64,000 bases of DNA, taken from Opitutaceae bacterium. Lineage in GTDB: Bacteria > Verrucomicrobiota > Verrucomicrobiia > Opitutales > Opitutaceae. The stretch is from NCBI GenBank assembly GCA_016711225.1, contig JADJTK010000017.1, positions 29,629 through 93,628 on the forward strand, given 5' to 3'. The position numbers and the translations under genes are program-made. Each line of letters begins with the position of its first letter. The first letter of the stretch is position 1. Below, one piece after another: positions 8,751 to 16,314 of the stretch. The notes under the pieces were generated by a model. The model searched no databases and was not told the origin of the DNA. It was given only the letters and a program-made list of their open reading frames with translations.

Positions 8751-9773
8751 ATGCTCCACATCGTCCTTGAGAAACCCGGCCAGTTTTCCGTCGCCGACCG
8801 CCCCGAACCTGTCGCCACCGCCGGCTCCGCCCTCGTGCGGGTCCATCGCATCGGCATCTGCGGCACCGATCTGCACGCGTTCGCCGGCAAGCAGCCCTTC
8901 TTCAGCTATCCCCGAGTGCTCGGCCATGAGCTCGGTGTCGAGGTGCTCGATCCGGGTGACAGCCCTAACGGCCTGAAGGCGGGCGACCGCTGCTCGGTGG
9001 AGCCCTACCTCAATTGCGGGCACTGCATCGCCTGCCGCCGGGGCAAGCCCAACTGCTGTTCCGCGATCCAGGTCATGGGCGTGCATGTCGACGGCGGCAT
9101 GCGCCCCCTGCTGCGGGTGCCGGCGCACAAACTGCACAAGTCAGACAAACTCGACTACGAACAACTGGCCCTCGTCGAGACGCTCGGCATCGGCGCCCAC
9201 GCCGTCGAGCGGGCCACGCTGACCAAGGACGACTTTGTCCTCGTCATCGGCGCCGGCCCGATCGGGCTCAGTGTGATCCAGTTTGCGAAGGTTTCGGGCG
9301 CAAGGCTCGCGGTGATGGATGTGAGCGAGTCACGGCTCGAGTTCTGCCGCCGCCAGCTCGGGGTCGAGTTCACGGTCAAGGGAGGCGCGGGCGCGAGCGA
9401 GGAGCTCCGCCGCATCGGCGACGGCGATCTGCCGACCTGCGTGATCGACGCCACCGGCAATCCGCAGTCGATGATGGGCACCTTCGACCTTCCCGCTCAC
9501 GGCGGGCGGATTGTCTTCGTCGGGCTGTTCCAAGGAGACGTCACTTTCAACGATCCCAACTTCCACCGTCGCGAGCTCACGGTCATGGGCAGCCGCAACT
9601 CCCTGCCGGCGACGTTCCGGGAGGTGATCCGGTTGGTGGAATCGGGTCAGGTCGACACGCGGCCGTGGATCACCCATCGTTTCCAGTTGGCGGATATTCC
9701 CGCAGTTTTCCCCACGAAGATCGCCGGCAATCCCGAGGTGCTAAAGGCGATGATCGAGGTTCCGCCTATCTGA
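8751..9773 (+). CDS. Zinc-dependent medium-chain alcohol/sugar dehydrogenase
   Basis: A 340-residue medium-chain dehydrogenase. The catalytic zinc ligands appear in GICGTDLHA and LGHELG, the structural zinc cysteines in CGHCIACRRGKPNCC (about residues 90-104), and the NAD-binding glycine motif in VIGAGPIGLSVIQFAKVSGA. It resembles sorbitol/L-threonine/L-galactonate dehydrogenases. With the neighbouring lactonase and sugar dehydrogenase, oxidation of an L-galactonate- or L-fuconate-derived acid is the likely job, but specificity cannot be read from the sequence. ATG 8751 follows a C/T-rich leader and starts the conserved domain; an upstream extension overlapping araC is not conserved. Confidence 0.84.
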   Translation: MLHIVLEKPGQFSVADRPEPVATAGSALVRVHRIGICGTDLHAFAGKQPFFSYPRVLGHELGVEVLDPGDSPNGLKAGDRCSVEPYLNCGHCIACRRGKPNCCSAIQVMGVHVDGGMRPLLRVPAHKLHKSDKLDYEQLALVETLGIGAHAVERATLTKDDFVLVIGAGPIGLSVIQFAKVSGARLAVMDVSESRLEFCRRQLGVEFTVKGGAGASEELRRIGDGDLPTCVIDATGNPQSMMGTFDLPAHGGRIVFVGLFQGDVTFNDPNFHRRELTVMGSRNSLPATFREVIRLVESGQVDTRPWITHRFQLADIPAVFPTKIAGNPEVLKAMIEVPPI

Positions 9774-9820
9774 CCGCCGCCGCCGACCTGAGCCCAAGCC
9801 CGACCGGCTCCATCCCGCGC

Positions 9821-11458
9821 TCACTTCGTGAAGTGATAGCCTCTTGATTCGGCCTGGTCCTGGAGAACCTCGAAGGGACTGAGCACGACAATGTCCTCGG
9901 TTCCCTCGGCCGCCTTCATCTGCTCGGCCACGGCGCTCTCCCGCTGATTGAGCAGTTTTTGTAGTGCGACCTGCAGCTCGCGGCGGCGCTCCACTTTGCG
10001 CTGGATCAGCGCATCGCGCTCGCTCACGGAGAGCTGGGCCAGGGCCGGATCCAACAATTGGGGATTGATCGCCCCAAGGGTCATCCGCCCGGCCATGAGC
10101 TCGACAACCAGATCGCCCTTGCCGGAGATCACCGCCCCGGACTCGGTCTTGCTGAGAAACGACGACCGGTCGGCGATACCCTCGATCGACATGGCGTCGA
10201 GCAGCGCGCCGTTGCGTCCAGCGCTGGCCTGCTCGGCGCTACTACCGTAGGGAACAATCGTATCGTTCAACGCCCGGGTGAGACCGACGATGTCTCCATC
10301 GAAACGGGTCTCGATCGCCGTGGTGCGTCCTTGCTGCTGGATCGCGGTATAGGCACCACCCGCACCGGCTGCGATCTTGCGCCACACCTTCTCGGTACTC
10401 TCATCGTCGCCGCACTGCAGGGTGTTGATGAGGATCCCACGCTTCTGGGCCTCGAGACAGGAGTCCTTCCACTTGATGTCGTTTCCATAATCCATGTGGG
10501 GCGGGGCATCGCCCACCAGGAAGATCGCCCGCAACACCTGCGAGTCCGCGCTCCACGCGATCTCATGCAGCGCGCTGGTGAGCGCCTCATTGACCGCCTC
10601 CGGGAGATCCCCTCCTCCGTCGGCGACAAAGGCCGTGAGCTGTTCATACGTCGAATCGATGTCGGTACCCAGGCCATGCACCTTGGTCACATAGGCGTCG
10701 CCGTGATCGCGGTAGCCGACCAGTCCGAAACGGATTTCCGGAGTGGGCTGGGCGGACTTGAGCCTGTTGGCGAGGGCCCAGATCTTCTGCTTCGCTCCTT
10801 CGATCATCGCCGCCATCGACCCGGTCGTATCGAGAACGAAGACCACCTCCATGCGAGGACGAACAAGAGGAACGGGACTTGTCCCAGTTTCCTTCAGGAA
10901 CTCTTCTGTCACCACCGAGACAGCTTCACCGATATCTTTCAGTTCCGTGGTGGTGCGCACGCAGGTCACCATCTCGGCCGGCTTGTAGCCAACTCCATCA
11001 TCCTCGGAGACCACGAATCCACCGCCGCAGAAGACCACGACTTCATCCTCTTCGGCGACGCCCGAAGCTGCGGTTTCCGTGGCGGCACCGCCGGGATCGG
11101 CAACCGCACCGGCCCGCGCTTTCTTCGCCTCGTCGGTATAGCACAGGAGGTCATCAGGCTCGGGGGAGCCCAAATCCTTGAGAAACTCAGCGGTGATGAC
11201 CGAGACCGTAGCACCGATGTCCTTGAGCTCGACACGCGAGTACCCCGCGCAGCCCAGTGAGTCACTTCCCGGGGCCCCGGCTTCCGCCGGCACAGGGGAG
11301 AAGGGAATCAGCTCCTCGCTGTCGGGCGCCAAGACCGCCGGTGCGGGGCGGTCCTCAACGAGCGCAGCCGCTTCCGTGGCGGCGACCAGCTCCGGCGAGA
11401 GCGGAAGGCCGAGCATCATCAGTCCGGCGGACAAACAGGGGAAAAGAGAGGTCTTCAT
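9821..11458 (-). CDS. Secreted VWA-domain protein with tandem TonB-plug-like fragments
   Basis: A 545-residue exported protein. Residues 1-27 look like a signal peptide. Residues about 76-97 (VELKDIGATVSVITAEFLKD) and 171-190 (ELKDIGEAVSVVTEEFLKE) are two copies of the segment that opens the plug of Opitutales TonB receptors. A von Willebrand A domain follows from about residue 203, with a MIDAS-like DTTGSM and GDAPPHMD. The tail is a charged helix (SVSERDALIQRKVERRRELQ) ending in VVLSPFEV, a motif normally at the N-terminus of such receptors. The upstream module is shared with two neighbouring units. It probably acts in the periplasm or at the surface with the VIT-VWA protein encoded upstream; function unknown. 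Confidence 0.8.
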   Translation of the reverse strand: MKTSLFPCLSAGLMMLGLPLSPELVAATEAAALVEDRPAPAVLAPDSEELIPFSPVPAEAGAPGSDSLGCAGYSRVELKDIGATVSVITAEFLKDLGSPEPDDLLCYTDEAKKARAGAVADPGGAATETAASGVAEEDEVVVFCGGGFVVSEDDGVGYKPAEMVTCVRTTTELKDIGEAVSVVTEEFLKETGTSPVPLVRPRMEVVFVLDTTGSMAAMIEGAKQKIWALANRLKSAQPTPEIRFGLVGYRDHGDAYVTKVHGLGTDIDSTYEQLTAFVADGGGDLPEAVNEALTSALHEIAWSADSQVLRAIFLVGDAPPHMDYGNDIKWKDSCLEAQKRGILINTLQCGDDESTEKVWRKIAAGAGGAYTAIQQQGRTTAIETRFDGDIVGLTRALNDTIVPYGSSAEQASAGRNGALLDAMSIEGIADRSSFLSKTESGAVISGKGDLVVELMAGRMTLGAINPQLLDPALAQLSVSERDALIQRKVERRRELQVALQKLLNQRESAVAEQMKAAEGTEDIVVLSPFEVLQDQAESRGYHFTK

Positions 11459-11497
11459 GAGCGTTTGGGTTTGAGGAGGTGTGTTGGCGACATCCCC

Positions 11498-11561
11498 AGC
11501 CTACCACTTCCGCCCGTCCGAGTTGTCAGACCCACGTAAGACTTTGTCAGAGACTTCCCCG
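11498..11561 (-). promoter_or_regulatory. Conserved promoter/operator module, copy 1
   Basis: Read on the minus strand, CTGACAA occurs twice with 14 bp between (plus coordinates 11544-11550 and 11523-11529), a 21 bp period or two helical turns. A conserved CGG..GG..GAAGTGGTAGGCT block follows, ending in a possible extended -10 (TGnTAGGCT, 11498-11503), about 40 bp before the start at 11458. The same arrangement precedes the genes starting at 15759 and 19276, so it is probably a shared operator and promoter. The regulator is not identified. Confidence 0.6.
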
Positions 11562-11947
11562 GTAAGTGTCACAAAGGCATGGCATGGCGCTCCAGACCCA
11601 TGGGATCGGAGTCGCCCTTCCCCCAAACACGGACCTGGAGGTGCGGGCCTCCGTGGCCCGCTCCTTTAAGACGGGTCTTCGGGGCTATGCCCGAGGCGTG
11701 CCGAGGCGGCCCGCGCGGGCTGAAGCGCCGCGCCACGACCAGCAGCCCGTCGCCATCACCATTTCTTCCTGCTCCTTCTTGTTCTCCTGCTCCCAAAGCT
11801 CTTGCGAACGTCGCTACGCGAGCCCCGAACGCTCCCGCACTCCTCGCAGCGAAGCCCGGCAAAGCTTCGTGCCCGTCGTTCCAAACGACGTTCTGGCGAA
11901 CGTCGCTACGCGCCGAATCGAATCCTCCCGCCCCTCCGCCCCAACGC
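11562..11947. repeat. Intergenic repeat block, copy 1
   Basis: About 390 bp without a gene. It is closely repeated at 15862-16240 and partly at 19392-19650, always upstream of a member of the VWA/TonB-plug gene set. It is a mosaic of short motifs also found elsewhere (ACACGGACCTGGAGGT, GTGGCCCGCTCCTT.AGGACGGG, GGGCTGAAGC) and ends with palindromes such as GACGTTC-TGGC-GAACGTC at 11887-11904. Confidence 0.75.
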
Positions 11948-11979
11948 AAAACGGGCCCCGCCGAGAGGCGGAGCCCGTT
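11948..11979 (-). terminator. Intrinsic terminator of the VIT-VWA gene
   Basis: On the minus strand, ACGGGC-T-CCGCC pairs with GGCGG-G-GCCCGT across a 4-nt loop and is followed by TTTTGC. It lies about 40 bp beyond the stop of the gene ending at 12019. An almost identical hairpin lies at 16241-16272 behind the paralogous gene. Confidence 0.75.
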
Positions 11980-12018
11980 CCTCAACCCTGCGTTCTCCCT
12001 GCGGAAATTCCCCCGGCC

Positions 12019-15000
12019 TCAGAACTCCTGCGACACTCGCAGCAGCAACTGCCGGCCGCGATCATGCGAAAAGCGGGTGGGCTGGTACTCGTTGCCGCCG
12101 AGATTGCGCAGTGTCAGCTGCACCTTGGTTCGCTCCGGACCAAAGAGCCGCACTTCGTAACCAAACAGCAGATTCCAATTTGCCCCGCCCGCCAACACCA
12201 CACCGTCGCCGAACCGCACGGCATTGCGATAGTCGAAGCCTCCGCCGAGCGAGAACCCCTTCATCCAGCCGCGGTCGAAGTCGTAGCGCATCAGGAACGA
12301 TCCACGATGGTTGCCGCCAGCGACGGGCCCCTGATTCTCAAAATCCTCATACCATCTGATGGTCGCCGTAAGGTTGCGCAACGGCTGCACGTTCCACTCG
12401 GTGCGCCAGCCGGCGCGAGCGAAGGCGTCGCTGACCCCGTAGCGAATCGGGCTGACCCACTCGCGGCCCCCGTCCAACAGCGCCTCGGGATGGTCCATCT
12501 CCCAGGCCCAGTCGCGATAGGCCAGATTGGTGACCCGCTCGCGGAATACGCTGATCGAGCCGGTGATCTTCCCATCCATCAACTCGACTCGCCCGCCCAG
12601 CTGGACGCTACGGCGGCGCTCAACCGGCAGGGAAACGGAGGCCCAGCCGGCTGAGCCCGCGCGCAGCACCCCGCTCGGGACCAAGGGCAGGACTTCTTCG
12701 TGTCCCACCTCTGCGAACACGCTGAGGCCACGCCCCAATTCCCAGTTGGCGCCGCCGGCCCACTTCAGGGTCTGGCGCGTGCCTTCGGTTTCCCCCTGCG
12801 TGCGTTGCTGCGCCCAGCCGAAATGGGCATTGAGACGGACCTTGTTGTCCGCCGTCGAGAGCTGATCTCCCGCGGTGAACTGAACGGTGTCGCGCGCCAG
12901 CACGGGTGTCGCCACCGGTACCTGCCAGACAAACTCGGGCGTCTGCCGATGCCAGCGCAACGAGGCATTCCAGATCTGCCGGCCCCAGGCCTTGGTCGAA
13001 CCGCCCACGTCCGCCTGCACAATCCCATCCTCGATCTTTCGCGCCGGCGCCGTCAACAGATCCAGGTTGTAGAAGCCCAGCCCGTCGTAGCGCGCGATAG
13101 CGGAGTCGCGCCGGAACTGCAGCGGGTCGTCGCGATCCAACCGGTGCCACGCCGCCTGCAGGCGAAGTTGGGTCCCGACGTCGTTGTGCAACTGCAACGC
13201 CGCCGTCCCCAGCCCGAGCCGACCGTAGCCGCTCAGCTCACGCCATTGCGCCCCCGCTTCGACCTCGCCCACCCCGAACTGGTGCCGACCAGAGAGCAGC
13301 GCGCTCCAACGGGAGTGCTCATCGCGTAGATAGGAAAGCACGGCGAGGCCCGCCCAGCGATCGTCGCCACCGGTGCCCGCAGCCAAAAGCTTGGCGTTGG
13401 CCACGCCGCCGTCGCTGATCCCCGCCTCGAGGGTCCGCTCCCGACGATACGATGCGCGAATCTGGCTCAGCTCCGTCCAGGTCGGACCGACCGGCTGCAC
13501 CGTAATCCGCTCGACGGTGTTGAAGTCGACCACGGTGGCGATCGGCAGACCGTTAAGCAGGCCGGCGTCGACCCCGGTGTGAGCAAACGCCGGGTTCTCC
13601 ATCGGTTCGTTGGTATAGGGCAGCACTTCCTCCAGCCGTTTGGTACCGATGTCCTTGAGCAACTCCTCAGTGACGACCGACACCGCCGATCCGATGTCGT
13701 GCAGCTCCGTGCGAAGGCGCGTGCCGGCCAGTGTAGTGGCAGCGCAATAGCCGGAGGTGGAGTCCGCCGCGACCTCAAAGGGCGAGAGCACAATCACTTC
13801 TTCCTCTGGGGCCACGGCCGCACCGGTCGGACTCGCTACGGGCTGATCCGCCGCGCCATACTGCGCGACTGTGGTCGAAACCAGCGCCGCATCGGGAGCG
13901 CGCGCGATCGTGCGATCCACCGCCACGCGGCTGGTGAGTTCGGTTACAAGCTGGAAGCTCAAGGCCGCCTCCAACTTCCGTTGCTCAAGCGCCACCCCCT
14001 CCGCAGAACCGATGCCCGCCGCTCGCTGCTGCGCTTCCAGATCCGCGTAGAGCATTCGGCCGAAATGCTTCGCCACCCCGTCGCCGCGGGTCTCCGAGCC
14101 TTCGAGCGGAAGTCTCACCTGTACCATTTCCCCGTCACGCTGCGCCTCGAGCAGAACGGCCACCGGGACGGCGCCATCGGCGGCAAACACCGCCTGCACC
14201 GGCCGCGCCATAAAGACATCACGCAGCGTGCGCGGGAACACCGTCGCGGCCACCGGGGAGTCGTTGGCATCGACCAAGGTCAGCCGCAGCCCGGTCAGCA
14301 CCGGCGTCGCCAGTGTCTCGAACAAATCGGAGAGCTCGCGAGCGATGGTCTTGTCGTCGTTGATGAAGCGGGCCTGCCCGCGCCCGAGCTCCGCCATCTT
14401 GCCGATCAGGAAGGCATTCGGCGCGGAACCGATGCCGAAGGTGAACAATCGGGTGCTTCCGATCTTCGCTTCCAGCAGCTTGAGCAGGTCGCCCGCGTTG
14501 CCGACATCGCCGTCGGTCAAGAATACGACGATCTGCTCCCGCTCGCTGCGTTTGGTCGCAGAGAAGTCCAGCGCCGCCTCGAGGGCCGGTTGCATCTCGG
14601 TACCGCCGCCCGTCTGCAGTTGCCCGACGTAGGTATCCGCCTCGGCCACCGCGGCGGGGGTCGCCGGCGTCCAGGTCGACTTGTAGAACGAATGCTTGTC
14701 ATCGAAGACGACGATCTGAAAGCAGTCCGCTGTCTCCAACAGGCTCAGGCAGCCCTGCAGGCCGAGCTTCGCACTGGTGAGCCGAGCGCCGTTCATCGAG
14801 CCACTGCGGTCGAGCAGAAACAGGACATCGCGCCCGCGGGCCGCCCTGCCCGACAACTGCCGGGCCCGAGGCGGAAACACGGTGAACATCCCATAGCTGC
14901 CGCTCCCCGCCCGCTGCGTGACGACCGTCGAGGCCGGCTCGCCGACCACGCGCGGCTCGATGCGCAGGAGAAAGTCGCGGTCGGGGATCGTGATCTCCTC

Positions 15001-15759
15001 CGCCAGCCCCACGCGCCGTCGCCCCTCCGGCAGTTCTTCCACGCGGATGCGATGCGACGCCGACTCGATCGAACTCGCCGGGAATCCGCTGACGAGCACG
15101 TCGAACGCATAGTAATGATGCGATGAGACACTAGACGCATCGACCTTCGCCGGAGTCGGGGCCGCAGTCCCGGGCGCGCCCGGGACCGAGGTCGCCGGGA
15201 AATACTTTGCTCCAGTTGTCATCGGGAAGCGCACCTCCGCTGCCGTCGCGGTGAGCGCCACCGGCTGGATGAAGCGGATCACAACCCGCACCGTTTCGCC
15301 GGGGAGGAAATTGGCCACCGCCGTGGAGAACAGCGCCGGGTCGTGCTGCTCAAGCAACGCCGCCTTCTTCCCCTCCGCCTTCGCGGTCTCGTATTCGACC
15401 CGCGCCTGCTTCTTCTCCCGCACCACGCTTTGAATCACCCGATCACGGAAGTGCAGTTCGAACTGGGTGAGGGTCGCCTCCGACGGCAACGGATAGAGGT
15501 AAGTCGCCTCCAAGGCCGTCTCGGTGCGATTGGTGAAGGTTTGGGTGATCTGCGCCTCGAGCAGCCCGGGCTGCACCTCGAGCACGACCTCGGTGGATTC
15601 AAGCGGAACGACGATCCGCTCCCCATCGGCGCCGTTGGCGTAGCAGAGGCCGCACGGCGAACTGGGATCGGTTGATACGGCGAACAGCAACGACGGAGTG
15701 GCCAGCCCGAGCAGGAGCAGCCAACCGGTCGCGAACAGGGAGTGAGAGCAGCGTTTCAT
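12019..15759 (-). CDS. VIT-VWA-TonB receptor-like chimera (1246 aa)
   Basis: An exported protein joining domains not normally found together. After a signal peptide (to about residue 27) comes a VIT domain (about 45-180; TFTNRTETALEATYLYPLP) and a VWA domain (about 308-480) with an intact MIDAS: DRSGSM, GGGTEMQP and LTDGDV. At about 653-720 stand VIVLSPFEV, TLAGTRLRTELHDIGSAVSVVTE and LLKDIG, the TonB-box-like and plug-start signature of Opitutales receptors. The remaining 500 residues look like outer-membrane barrel strands and end in NLGGNEYQPTRFSHDRGRQ...VSQEF, with terminal Phe. The plug is much shorter than in true receptors. The C-terminal half is paralogous to the gene at 16315-18222. 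A TonB-ExbBD operon lies close by. Function unknown; a surface adhesin or envelope-linked sensor is a guess. Confidence 0.82.
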   Translation of the reverse strand: MKRCSHSLFATGWLLLLGLATPSLLFAVSTDPSSPCGLCYANGADGERIVVPLESTEVVLEVQPGLLEAQITQTFTNRTETALEATYLYPLPSEATLTQFELHFRDRVIQSVVREKKQARVEYETAKAEGKKAALLEQHDPALFSTAVANFLPGETVRVVIRFIQPVALTATAAEVRFPMTTGAKYFPATSVPGAPGTAAPTPAKVDASSVSSHHYYAFDVLVSGFPASSIESASHRIRVEELPEGRRRVGLAEEITIPDRDFLLRIEPRVVGEPASTVVTQRAGSGSYGMFTVFPPRARQLSGRAARGRDVLFLLDRSGSMNGARLTSAKLGLQGCLSLLETADCFQIVVFDDKHSFYKSTWTPATPAAVAEADTYVGQLQTGGGTEMQPALEAALDFSATKRSEREQIVVFLTDGDVGNAGDLLKLLEAKIGSTRLFTFGIGSAPNAFLIGKMAELGRGQARFINDDKTIARELSDLFETLATPVLTGLRLTLVDANDSPVAATVFPRTLRDVFMARPVQAVFAADGAVPVAVLLEAQRDGEMVQVRLPLEGSETRGDGVAKHFGRMLYADLEAQQRAAGIGSAEGVALEQRKLEAALSFQLVTELTSRVAVDRTIARAPDAALVSTTVAQYGAADQPVASPTGAAVAPEEEVIVLSPFEVAADSTSGYCAATTLAGTRLRTELHDIGSAVSVVTEELLKDIGTKRLEEVLPYTNEPMENPAFAHTGVDAGLLNGLPIATVVDFNTVERITVQPVGPTWTELSQIRASYRRERTLEAGISDGGVANAKLLAAGTGGDDRWAGLAVLSYLRDEHSRWSALLSGRHQFGVGEVEAGAQWRELSGYGRLGLGTAALQLHNDVGTQLRLQAAWHRLDRDDPLQFRRDSAIARYDGLGFYNLDLLTAPARKIEDGIVQADVGGSTKAWGRQIWNASLRWHRQTPEFVWQVPVATPVLARDTVQFTAGDQLSTADNKVRLNAHFGWAQQRTQGETEGTRQTLKWAGGANWELGRGLSVFAEVGHEEVLPLVPSGVLRAGSAGWASVSLPVERRRSVQLGGRVELMDGKITGSISVFRERVTNLAYRDWAWEMDHPEALLDGGREWVSPIRYGVSDAFARAGWRTEWNVQPLRNLTATIRWYEDFENQGPVAGGNHRGSFLMRYDFDRGWMKGFSLGGGFDYRNAVRFGDGVVLAGGANWNLLFGYEVRLFGPERTKVQLTLRNLGGNEYQPTRFSHDRGRQLLLRVSQEF

Positions 15760-15804
15760 GGGAGGAGGAGGTTCGAGGGAATGCGTAACAACATTTCCAC
15801 CCTA

Positions 15805-15861
15805 CCACTTCCCCCCGCCCGGGTTGTCAGTGCCGCGTAAGACTTTGTCAGAGATTTCCCC
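15805..15861 (-). promoter_or_regulatory. Conserved promoter/operator module, copy 2
   Basis: Second copy of the CTGACAA-N14-CTGACAA module (plus coordinates 15845-15851 and 15824-15830), followed on the minus strand by GAAGTGGTAGGGTGG. It lies about 50-90 bp upstream of the VIT-VWA start at 15759. The 21 bp spacing is exactly preserved although neighbouring bases have changed, which suggests selection on the spacing. Confidence 0.6.
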
Positions 15862-16240
15862 GCCAGTTGTCATGAAGGCGTGGCGTGGGTCTCCAGACCC
15901 GTGGGATCGGAGTCGCTCTTCCCGCAAACACGGACCTGGAGGTCCGTGCCACCGTGGCCCGCTCCTTCAGGACGGGTCTCCGCGTCTCCACGCGGGGCAT
16001 GCTCAGGCGGCCCGCGCGGGATGAAGCCCCGCACCACGACCAGCAGCACGTCGCCATCACCATTTCGTCCTGCTCCTTCTTGTTCTCTTGCTCCCAAAGC
16101 TCTTGCGAACGTCGCTACGCGAGCCCCGAACGCTCCCGCACTCCTCGTAGCGAAGCCCGGCAGAGCTTCGTGCCCGTCGTTCCAAACGACGTTCTGGCGC
16201 ACGTCGCTACACGCCGAATCGAATCCTCCCGCCCCGTCGC
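15862..16240. repeat. Intergenic repeat block, copy 2
   Basis: Close copy of the block at 11562-11947, with shared order of motifs, including the palindromes around 16080-16215 (CTTGCGAACGTCGCTACG, CGTCGTTCCAAACGACG). No gene seen. Together with the terminators and operator modules it shows that whole gene-plus-flank units were duplicated here. Confidence 0.75.
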
Positions 16241-16272
16241 AAAACGGGCCCCGCCCTGAGGCGGAGCCCGTT
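16241..16272 (-). terminator. Intrinsic terminator behind the barrel paralogue
   Basis: Minus-strand hairpin ACGGGC-T-CCGCC / GGCGG-G-GCCCGT followed by TTTTGCG, about 43 bp past the stop at 16315. Same sequence and spacing as the terminator at 11948-11979. Confidence 0.75.
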
Positions 16273-16314
16273 CCTCAACCCTGCGTTCTCCCTGCGGAAA
16301 TCGGCTCCAAGACT

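Noticed and set aside
11498..11561. Sigma-54 promoter in the conserved module
   Set aside because: No GG-N10-GC with TGGCAC/TTGCA is conserved in the three copies.
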